DNA of 64,000 bases from assembly GCA_028023455.1 (NCBI GenBank), contig JAQFVV010006740.1, positions 240,161 to 304,160 of the forward strand, in the 5' to 3' direction. Positions 24,448 through 35,428 of the stretch are shown here, piece after piece. Position 1 is the first letter of the stretch. Each line of letters begins with the position of its first letter. Made by a program: the position numbers and the translations under genes. This DNA is from Epiperipatus broadwayi (lineage: Eukaryota > Onychophora > Udeonychophora > Euonychophora > Peripatidae). The notes beneath the pieces are model-generated. The model was given only the letters and a program-made list of their open reading frames with translations. It was not told the DNA's origin and did not search any database.

Positions 24448-26650
24448 ATATATATATATCATCTTTATTTTCAACCATTATCAATCCACTGTAGGATAAA
24501 ATAATCTCCAAGTATAATCCATCTTTTCCGATATCTAGCCTCCTTTCTCCATATCATCCCTGCACACTTTCTCATTTCATCTATCAATCTTAGATGTGAT
24601 CTCTTTCTGGGTCTTTTATAATCTATTGGAATTCCGTTTAAGATTTCAATTGTCTATTATCTCTTCTAGCAATATATCTAGCCCAACTACAATTCTGTAT
24701 TTTAATTCTTTCAACAATGTCAGTAATGCCTGTTTGTTCTCTCACCCATGTATTGTGTTTCTGATCTCTTCTTGTTACTCCTAATGTGCATCTCTCTATA
24801 TTTCTTTGAATGATATAAAGTCTCTAGATTACCATTCTATTAAGTGCTCATACCTCATATCCACAAGTAAGAATTGGTAAAACACATTTACTAAAAAAAA
24901 TTTTCAAAAAATGTTATTTCTACCAAAAGCATTTCAACCAAGGATAATTCTATAATTAATTTCATCCATTATGTTTCCATCTGTAGTGGTAATCGACCAG
25001 GATATGACTTCTTTTAATACATCATAATCAATCTTTATTTTCATTATTTGAGATAATCAATTGAATATTACTTTAATCTTTTTAACTTTTACCTTTAGTC
25101 TTAATTTCTTACTTTCATCTGATAACTCTTGCAATATTTTCTGAAGCTCTGAAGCATTATTTGTAAAAAAAAAAAAGTAACTATGCCATCTGTAAAATTT
25201 AAATGCTATAAATAATTTTCATTTATTTTTACTCCTTTAACTTCCCATTTTAATCTACAAAATACTTATTGCAGTACTGCTGTAAAAAGTTTTGGAGACA
25301 TAGTGTCACTCTGTCTTAAATTCTTCTCAATGTTAACCTTCCTAGTATCCTTATGTAATCTAATTGTTGATGTTATATTTTTATAAATATTATTCAGAAA
25401 ATGATAATTTCCTGGGTTTATATCTTGATGATTCAATACTTTTATCACTAAAGAAATGCTTATAAAATCTAATGCCTTTTCATAATTTACAAATCCAAAG
25501 CATAATGGAAACTCATATTTTTTGATTCTTTCTACAACTCCTCTCAATTCATGGATATGTTCGCTGTTCAAAAATCACTTTTAAATCCAGCTTGTTTTTT
25601 TGGTTGGTTGAAATCTAAAGTTCTCTGTAGAGAAGTTGTAATTATCTTGGTAATTTTTTTATATGAAAAACTGATAAAAGTCTGATTCTAATATCTTCTT
25701 TATCACTGTTTTGAAATATTAATAATAATACTGCATTCTTTTAATCATCTGATACATCTATATAATTTGAACATTTGATATATAACTTTGCCATAAAGTT
25801 TTCTATGTCTGTACCTGCTTCTTTTTAATATATGAATTATAATTCCATCATTACCTGAAGGTATTCACTTCTTCATAAATCTAATTGCATGTCTCACTTT
25901 TTTAGGAGGTACTTTTTTCTTTATTACTATATAGTTCTTGATAAAACTCCTTTACTCATTTCATGATATCATCTCTCTTTTTAGTAATAATTCCATCTTT
26001 TTTCTTTTATTGTAGATATGTTACCTATCAATACCAAAATGTTGTTTTGCACTCGTGAGACATTTGTTCTTTTCTACAGCTTTCCTTTCTAATTCACAAT
26101 TATACTTTCTTATATCATTATCAACTCATTTTCACACCATTTTACAAAATTCAAAATATTCAATCTTTCTTAATCAATGATTTTTATATTTTATCTTCCT
26201 TTTCTCTGTATAAATTCTCTAGTCTCCATAGAAATTTTATTGGACAATTGCTGCTTTTTTTACTAGCTGTCTTTTTTGCAGTTTTTAAAAGTGTATCAGC
26301 TATTTTCCTACTAATTTTATTTAAATGTGAATCATGTTCAACATTAGGTAATATTTAAAAATAATTTGCAAGTTCTAATTTAAATTCCTTTGAATGCTTT
26401 TGAAGACTAGGCATATCAATTGTGAATATTCTTTTTCTTAATAATTTTTGTTTCTATAGTTTTGCATTAACATGTATCTTATATCTTATTAATAATCACT
26501 TCCAGTGTTGAATTCATTAAGAACATTACAATATTGAAATATGTATTTTCTGTTAGTCAAAATATCATCTAATTTTGTTGGACCTTCATTTGGATGCTTC
26601 CATGTCAATTTCCTTTTTCAACATTTTTTTCCAAAAAATCCATAATATAA
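24448..26650 (-). mobile_element. RTE-clade non-LTR retrotransposon, decayed
   Basis: Minus-strand remnant with endonuclease and RT landmarks in order. Near 26600, WTWKHPNEG then KLDDILTNRKYI matches the RTE endonuclease end (RRWTWxSPxG...IDFIL). At 25266-25571 lies the RT core (separate entry). Near 25100-25200 an FTDG stretch corresponds to the FADD region. At 24600-24900, AYGYEALNRM, RRDQKHNTWVREQT and SWARYIARR match the RTE C-terminal region. The 3' end reads GATGATATATATAT at about 24448, and (CA)n(TA)n lies just beyond the 5' side. Numerous stops and frameshifts show it is dead. RT and endonuclease in RTE elements drive target-primed reverse transcription. Confidence 0.8.
25266..25571 (-). 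pseudogene. RTE reverse transcriptase core remnant
   Basis: This open stretch of about 100 codons contains RVVERIKKYEFPLC-type sequence: here GVVERIKKYEFPLCFGF, then VNYEKALDFISIS. The latter corresponds to RT motif A (FVDYEKAFDSI), with the second catalytic-motif Phe replaced by Leu. It is followed by NNIYKNITSTIRLH and RQSDTMSPKLFTAVLQ, which is motif B (RQGDTISPKLFTAxL). The Gly of RQGD is Ser here. It lies within the larger RTE remnant and is not a separate gene. Confidence 0.8.
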
Positions 26651-26682
26651 ATACATATGTTGTACAATAATAAAAACAATAA

Positions 26683-26683
26683 A

Positions 26684-26720
<37 letters not shown>

Positions 26721-26814
26721 ATCAAAACTACTCCAAATTATGCTGGTCTGGTTTAATTTTGGATTTGGGGTAGTTGTGATTTTATATTGACTAGTTTAGC
26801 TTTATACTTGTAAT

Positions 26815-26867
<53 letters not shown>

Positions 26868-26870
26868 ATT
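26683..26870. repeat. (CA)n/(TA)n tracts enclosing a small foldback
   Basis: (CA)n at about 26683-26703 passes into (TA)n to about 26720, and a second (TA)n lies at 26818-26868. Between them, ATCAAAACTACTCCAAATT (26721-26739) is complementary to the sequence around GATTTGGGGTAGTTGTGAT (26762-26780), with a few mismatches, forming a hairpin of about 60 bases. Confidence 0.7.
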
Positions 26871-28959
26871 AGACATTGTCAGTGATGCTAAATAAAATTA
26901 TAGTTTATACTTATCTAAATCTAATTTTGCTTCAAAATTGATGTTTGTGACCAAGACTTAACCAATTGTGTGATGAAATAAGTGTGGAAAAAAAAAACCT
27001 ATTATTTTTTAATTATGATGAATGATGTCAAAGGTCTCGTATCATCAATAGGAAATCGATATATTTAACAGTATTGATTTGTGTTTCCAATGTCTAATAT
27101 AAACCCTTTAGTAGATGTTTAGGGATTATGAGTAATTTATATTTCGGTGTTCAGATGATGTTTTATCATTGCTTTGAAACTTTTATTTTACATACCTATG
27201 TTTTTATTTCTTCTGACAATTTATATGTTACAAGTATTTTATGTAACAAGACAATGTATGTTTTACCCAATAAGTTTGGGTGAAGATACTTTACAAAGGA
27301 AGATATAATGCTATTAAATATTTCAGTGCTAGAAAGATTATTCAACTTATATGAGACTTTAAAGCCTAAAATTAACAGGATGGTGAATTTGATCTTAACA
27401 TATTTAAAACAAAATATGATTCCACAAGACATACCAGAGTTTGATATCAAAACTATTCAACAAAGTTATTCAAGAAAAATAATCACCAATATTTTTTATA
27501 AAATAATATGGCTTTAAACCCTAATATAATTAATAGTGATTCAAAACGTTATTCAATGGCAAAATAACATCCTCCATACAGCTTCTTGGAAGAGCTTCTA
27601 AATAAAAATATTCTAAATAATTGAAAGCCATCTACCTGGAAAATAGACTGGATTCAATTCAGAATGGAATGATTGCCACTAAGTTAATTATCTGCTGTAA
27701 ATTTTTATAAGAAACTAAATTTGTGGCTATCTTTATCTACTTGCAGGAAAATTATTAATTTATTTACTAAATGCACTGCAATAGAAACAATTATGTTATT
27801 GTAAAAAGTAATTATAGCTATCAAAATGTTTTACTAAATAGATCCAACATGATTAAATTCGTTAAACTATTTTATTAAATTCAGCAGTGATAATTCAGAA
27901 CAAAATGTTAAATTTTTTTCTACAATTATTTCATAAATAAATAACATATCCTTCACTGTAAAGCATTTTTAAAAGTTTTTTTTATTCAGATGTATTCTGC
28001 TTTAATGCAACTTTCAGTTGTTGCATAAAAACTTGTCTCATATCATATTTAATATTTAGTAGTTTTGAGTTTTCTATAAGCATGTCTCACTGCTTTTGCA
28101 ATCAAATTTGGACAACCAGTATAATAAGTATAATATCTATTGTTGCCTCTTTATTTAATTTGTTTGGAAGAAAATGGATTCACTGAACATCTTCATCTAG
28201 TGACCTGTTCTTGTCATTGGTTATATCTTATCTATACATGTACTCATTAATCTGTAATGATAAATGCTTAATCTGGTCATGTTAAGATGCAATATGGACA
28301 AGTCCATTACTAAAAGGTAAGTGACGCATAACAGTGGTATAGAATATAAGTAAGGTGTAATAATTGTCAATGAGATATTTTTTACATTATTTCTTTTTCT
28401 TTTTATATACATTTGCATTAATGGTCCAAAACATATTAGACATATCTTTCATATGTTTTCCTCCCTTGTATTAATATCTTTACATTGTTTTCAGTTAAAT
28501 GATAAAATTAATTTACTGAATGATAGACCTTTTGACAATGTTCTCAGGCTTAGCCTCTGAAAAAAAATTTTCAGTCTCTTTCTTTTTTATATCATTATTT
28601 TACATTGTTTTATTTTTTATGTAATAAAACACAGACAAAAATTTCGTCAAATATAACTTACCAATTAATAAAATGCTTTGAATTATACAATTTTTTATCA
28701 TATTAATTTTTTTATTGTAACTTTTTTTGTCATTTTGTTTTTGAATTAACAACATAATTTTGTAAAGTTTTTGTATTTTTCTGTTTATCTTTTTTCTAAT
28801 AATCTTATAATCTCCAGAAATATTTAACACTATAACCCCTTAATTTAATTAGTATTCTAATTTTGTTTTCTTAAGAAATCAACAAGAAATTAACACCTAT
28901 ACCTGCTAGCATTAATTAATTATTTACTTCAACGAAGAATAGTTATGTTTACATCCCAT
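26871..28959. other. Unassigned AT-rich DNA
   Basis: Overlapping short open frames at 27196-27517 (both strands), 28221-28418 and 28600-28830 were examined and match no family I recognise. No supported feature. Confidence 0.4.
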
Positions 28960-29098
<139 letters not shown>

Positions 29099-30391
29099 TT
29101 CTGTAACAGTACTCAATATATATATATAATAAATAAATATAAAAAAAAAAAATCAAATTTAAAACTTATATCATGTAAATCAAATTTGTCAAGTGCCTTG
29201 AAGTTTAACATAAAAACTCAGTATGTGTAAATATTTTGCAGTCATATTAAGTGTTTTTTTTCCAGAATTACTTACATTTTAATCTAATATAAGTTATGCA
29301 AATACCAAATTCAACAATATAAAATGCAATTATTTGAACAAGTTGATTCTGATATTATAATCTATTTGAATTAAAATTCTCTATGGCATCTATATATAAA
29401 AAAATGTATTATATTAATACTTATAAAGACTATCAAGATATTTTCAAATTTAAGTAGTGCATAGTTTTATTTCATGAACTTCTGGTCTCAACTAATTTAT
29501 CAAGTTGTGAATTTCATTTATTTCACAATTTTACCGTTACTAGAATGAATGATATTCTTAATATATATTACATAAAACATGATCATTGTAGACATTCTAT
29601 ATACTCGTAAACAGTGTACACCAAAGATTTTTCTATGTGGTTTTGAATCACTTTCAAAACACTAATTCTTATGTTATTTTGATGAATTTATGGTTATTTT
29701 ATCAAGAAAAACATACTGTATGATGTTGCCAACTTTATAATTATTTTACAACTAATAAATTGATATTTTAATTTAAAGTTATAATTATAAGATAAGGCCT
29801 GTGTTTCTAGGTGCTGATTGGTTGTTTCTTATTCTCTTCACAAGGAAGCATTTGTCAATTATTTTGACAGTTGTAAGTTCTTTATTTTGATTTTCAAAAT
29901 GAAAATATGTGTTTTAGAATATTTTTTTACATATTTATTATTATTTTCATAAAATATGTGTGAAAATATAATTATTTCAGAAGATTAGATCAGATTTTAG
30001 TAAAAATTATTTTTTTTTTACAGAAAAGTACATTCAAAAAGAAATCAATGATGTAGGCTGTATTTTGTAATAGATTGAAAAAAATAGATTTTGTGTTGTC
30101 CACTATTTATTATTTTTGTCAATTATAAATATAATTTTTTTTTTAAACTTTCATTTACTTTAATAAACTGACAAATTATTAATTTGCTTCTTAGAAATTG
30201 AACAAAATGAGTATAATTTTTAAAAACAAATATATTTGTACTACTGATTCTGTAATTGACCAACCAAAAGTTTAGAACTATAATTCACTCAGTCAATAGG
30301 GATTATAAACTATTAGTGAATTACTAATGACTCCAATTACCTTCTTGTACTAGTCTGTCTTATGTGCTTAGTTGTGAAAAAATTAAATCTT
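29099..30391. other. Unassigned AT-rich DNA
   Basis: No coding frame or repeat was recognised between the (ATT)n array and the tail of element A. Confidence 0.5.
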
Positions 30392-30613
<222 letters not shown>

Positions 30614-30805
30614 TCAATTCAATTCAATTCAATATCCAATATCCATTTATTATGTGCATTTCAACATTTACACTTTAACAGAAATACACAATAAAAAAAA
30701 ATAATAATAATAATAACAATGATAATAATTAAAATTAAAAAAAAAAACAATTATAATCAAATACAAGCTAAATACATAAAATTATATATACATATATGTT
30801 CATAA

Positions 30806-33543
30806 CTATACATTTAGTTGTTTTTTAACATTCATCACAAATTGATCGCAAAAAATATCAATATTATTAAAAGTTAGATTATATACCATTTGCAATCTAT
30901 TAATAACTGATTTACCAAAGAAAGTATTTTTACATATACTAATCTTGAAAGTTTGCATTTCTCTTAATAAGCGACAAGGTACTTTCAATTCTATTTTTGA
31001 TATACAGTTACTGACATCAATTTTCCCATCAATCAACTTTTTCAGTAATATCATATCCTTCAACATTCTCCTTTCTTTCAATACTGTTTTGACAGTTTGA
31101 CATTCACCCATTATTAATTTATTAAATCTTTTTTCAATATTATATATTTTAGACTGAATATTAATCAGATTGAAGTTCCATATACAAGAATTATATTCTA
31201 AAACTGTAACAACAAGAGAAAAAAGTAACCTATATTTTATGGAAATAGATAAATCTCTCCCATATCTCAAAATACAGCCCATCTTTCTGTATGCTTTATT
31301 AATAATACATTTAATATGTGCATTAAAAGTAAAATTGCTACAAAATATAATTCCTAAATCAGATACAGTCTCTTTATATTTAATAACACCATTCTCAATT
31401 TTATATTGATAAACAGATTTTTCAGTTTTATTAGTATAGGAAACAATGCATGTTTTATTAATGTTAATCTCCATGTTGTTATACCTACACCATATAATAA
31501 AACTATCTATATCCTTTTGAACCTCAATATGATCACTATAAGTAATAATTCTTTTAAATAACTTACAATCATCAGCATAAGTAAGTATCATACTATTTTT
31601 TATGCTATGATCAAGATCACACATATAAACATTAAAAAGCAATGGTGCTAATATTCCACCCTGAGGAACACCTATCATATTATCAAAAAAAAGAGAATTA
31701 GTTTTATCCATATGTACATAAGATTTTCGACCCCTCAAATAATTGGAAAACCACTCAACTAAATGAGGACTAACACCCAACATTTTAAGTTTATACAAAA
31801 GTCTAATATATGAAACTTTGTCAAATGCCTGAGTCATATCAAAATATACAACATCTAATTGCTTCTGATCAGATAAGGCATGAGCAATATGATCAGATAT
31901 CACCATTAAATTAGTTTCAGCAGATCTACCAGGTAAAAAACCATGCTGATAACTAGGTAATACCTTAATCATATCTACAATAATATTACTATAAATACAC
32001 CTTTCATAAATTCTAGCAAAAGGTGACAGAATTGAAATAGGTCTATAATTACCCGAATCAGATCTATCCCCTTTTTTAAAAATTGGTATAATTTTAGCTA
32101 TCTTAAATATATCAGGAATAATAGTTTTCTCAATTGATAAATTAATAATATAATGCAATGGTGCTACCAAACATTCAGCACAACCCTTGATAATAAAATT
32201 AGGAATATTATCATATCCCATAGAAGATTTCGATTTAAGTTTAGAAATTGCAGTAAACACTTCAGGAATTGCAATTTTATTAACATCTATATTCCAAAAA
32301 CTTTCTTTATTAAATTTAATATCAACCATATTATCATTACTTGAAGTATCTAAGTACATATTAGTAAAATGATTGACTAGATCATCCATAGAAGGCCTAA
32401 TTACATTATATCTACAACTTTTACTTCCAACAATATTAAGATCTTTTATATAATTCCAAAACATTTGTGGATTATTCCTAAAATTTTCTTCAACTCTATT
32501 TAAATTATTATTATAATCTCTTTTCATAAGAGTTTTAGTATAAGCACGCAAACCACTAAATTTCTTATACAATTCTTTATCATTAGTTAGTTTATATAAC
32601 CTATGATATTTGTGCTTTCTATTTAAGCCCTTACACAATTCCCTAGAAAACCATTTAGGATATTTGTTATTAGTATTTAAATAATGCCTAACAGGAATAT
32701 ATTGATCTAGACAATTTTGAACTATACCAACAAAATTATTTCCCGCTATATTTGGATCATTTTCCATCAAAATTACATTCCAATCAATGTCCTCAAGAGC
32801 TTTATAAAGGCCATAATAGTCACCATGTTTGTAATCTCTCTTACTATTTACCATAGGCTTTATATGTTCATGAGAACCATCTATTACAAATTCCAAAGGT
32901 GGATGATAAGGATCAGGGGGCAAAAGAGCTTGATCAGCCTCTTTGCACTTCAAATCATTCTTAGTGCTAAACAATAAATCCAACATACCCCCCTAAAATT
33001 AATAATACTATTAAGTTGAATTAAACTAACCAACTCAACAAAAATTTTTAATCTATAAAGTTTACTATTATCAACATTCTTATTACTATGTCTTGAGTAA
33101 TCAGCTTCATTAAAATCCCCAACTATAATAATATCATATTTATATTTCACCAATATATCCTCAACCTTAACTAAATATGCATCTAAATCATTCATTGACA
33201 AAGTAGGTCGAAGATATATAGTACCTAACAATATTTTATTTTTATTTTTTAAACTAACTTCAATCCAACAAGATTCAATATTATTATCATTAATAATTAT
33301 CTGTTTATGCTTTATGTCTTTTTTAATAGAAATCAAAGTACCACCTCCTCTTGTTTCATAATTATAATTTCTATCACATCTATACACACAATACCTATCA
33401 TCAAATATACTAATATTATCAATTTCTTCTTTTAACCAAGTCTCTGTTAAAAAGATAATATCATATTCATTTAATAACAATTCAAATTTAAAATCAATTG
33501 TCTTAGTTCTAAGACCACGAACATTTTGATAATAACAATTCAT
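30806..33543 (-). pseudogene. Element A ORF2: APE endonuclease + reverse transcriptase (one frameshift)
   Basis: The product would nick target DNA and copy the element's RNA at the nick. The N-terminal part (33543-32950) is an APE endonuclease: QNVRG (Asn7), LTETWL (Glu34), TRGGGTLI, VGDFNEADYS (Asp143, Asn145). The frame is then lost at a run of six G near 32990. It resumes as MLDLLFS, equivalent to the (I/L)DLxF strand, then DPYHPPLEF where most relatives have SDHxP. The RT in the second frame (726 codons) shows GYDNIPNF, IFKKGDRSDSGNYRPIS, YQHGFLPGRS, FDMTQAFDKV (motif A), GVPQGGILAPLLF (motif B) and YADD (about residue 470). A single indel separates it from an intact frame. ATG 33543 was chosen because it lies 6 bases after the ORF1 stop. 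Confidence 0.9.
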
Positions 33544-33549
33544 GAATTG

Positions 33550-34968
33550 CTATTTATTACACAGATTATTTTGCAAATTTATATCTTGCACTATAGTGCT
33601 AATTTCATCAACATTATCAGTCAATATAATATCTTCTGTCTTTTCTTCAATAATCTTATTAATATTTAATATAGCATTATCCTGTGTACTATCAACATTA
33701 AAATTTCTTAAATATTTTAAATCTCCATAGAAGGGCAATATGACTGCTGACAAAGGCCAAACGTTACCAACCAAAACTTTATCAGATTCAGATTCCTCTA
33801 TAGATAAATAAAATGAAGAATATTTTTTAGATTTTGTATTCAGTTTATAACACACACTATTTATATCTAAAACATTTTTCAAATGAGCAGTCACATCTTC
33901 AACAGAGGTGTCATTATCCATTCTAGTTAGAAAAATTTTTTTAAATTTCTTTCTTGTCTTAATAGCTTTTAAAACATGATTAACCTGATTTCCTATAATA
34001 GGTGAAGAACTTGAATTTTTAATATTTTTATTCTTATTTTTACGATAAAATACAGTTTTAAAACCATCATTTTCTTTATCTGCACAATCTTTCAAATAAA
34101 AGGCATATGAGTTTTTAGAGGTGCTATCTTGATTAGAAATCCCAGACGATTCATCTGACGTTACATTTGTTTTCATATCTGACTGACCAACCTTCACTTT
34201 AATTGCTTTATTCTGCTGTTCATTAAATTTAGAACTTGATCTATCAGTGACACTAAAAACTGCCTCCTTTTTTAATTGATCAACTCCTTCACTTCTATTT
34301 ATAGTAGAAAGTGGAGGGAAATTTAAATCAGAAACAATAAGTTCAGGCGTTTGCTTTTCTTTATGCTTTAAAATAAGTTGACTTTCTTTTTTATTAAAAA
34401 CAACAGAATTTCTGTCTATGCTTCTATAATCATTATTTTTATTTATATCCAAATTATTAACAGATGCATTTAATAACATATTTTTTATCGTAATATTTTC
34501 TTCTTTCAATAATTTAATTTCACTTGATAAATCTGTAACAATATTTAAAATTCTATTCAATAAAAACGTAGATTTTTCACAAGATAAACAATTATTATCC
34601 ATTTTAGATAGATTTTTTTCTCCTTTATCAAAATCACGATTAGATATAGCATTAATTTCTATTAATTTAGAAATGTCATTACCTTCATTTCCTAATAAAT
34701 TTTGACCAAAAATATCCAAGTCTTGCGAATCATTTATATCTGATACAATAATCTCCATTTTGTTTTCATTGACTTCCATTACGTTATTACTATTTGAATG
34801 ATTACATTTATCACAAATATAGGACTCCATTTCTATTTCATTTTTATGCAATATTATTCCATTAGATTTCAAACATGTTTTATGAAACTTATTATTGCAT
34901 TTAATACATTTAATTCTTGGCTGTTTTCCAAATATAAGATCACTCAAGCAATGGGTACATAATAGCAA
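33550..34968 (-). CDS. Element A ORF1: PHD-finger RNA-binding protein
   Basis: Intact frame of 472 codons. Residues 4-57 form a C4HC3 PHD-type zinc finger: CTHC, CIKC, FHKTC, then CDKC. A long polar, low-complexity middle with possible coiled-coil (around SSEIKLLKEENITIKNML) follows. The C-terminal about 100 residues (KKIFLTRMDNDTSVEDV, YSSFYLSIEE, NVWPLSAVILPFYG) resemble the RRM-like domain that follows PHD fingers in many invertebrate non-LTR ORF1 proteins (the VFVSR...WPxGxxVRRF pattern). Such proteins coat element RNA. The stop is 6 bases before the ORF2 ATG, suggesting coupled reinitiation. The start ATG is only about 16 bases from the 5' junction, so a few N-terminal residues may be missing. 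Confidence 0.85.
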   Translation of the reverse strand: MLLCTHCLSDLIFGKQPRIKCIKCNNKFHKTCLKSNGIILHKNEIEMESYICDKCNHSNSNNVMEVNENKMEIIVSDINDSQDLDIFGQNLLGNEGNDISKLIEINAISNRDFDKGEKNLSKMDNNCLSCEKSTFLLNRILNIVTDLSSEIKLLKEENITIKNMLLNASVNNLDINKNNDYRSIDRNSVVFNKKESQLILKHKEKQTPELIVSDLNFPPLSTINRSEGVDQLKKEAVFSVTDRSSSKFNEQQNKAIKVKVGQSDMKTNVTSDESSGISNQDSTSKNSYAFYLKDCADKENDGFKTVFYRKNKNKNIKNSSSSPIIGNQVNHVLKAIKTRKKFKKIFLTRMDNDTSVEDVTAHLKNVLDINSVCYKLNTKSKKYSSFYLSIEESESDKVLVGNVWPLSAVILPFYGDLKYLRNFNVDSTQDNAILNINKIIEEKTEDIILTDNVDEISTIVQDINLQNNLCNK

Positions 34969-34984
34969 TATAAAAAAGATAAAA

Positions 34985-35218
<234 letters not shown>

Positions 35219-35428
35219 AATAATTAATTAATTTAATTCAATTCAATTCAATTTATTCTATGAAATAAAACAAAGTACATCACAAATATTTAAAAACTCC
35301 AAACAAGAAAAATCTTGTGTGTGGAATTTACATGTAAAAATAAATTAAATAAAAATACAATCAAAAACTCAAAAGAACAGTTTAGGAAATAAATAAAATT
35401 AATTAAATAAATAAAATAAATGCCAAAA

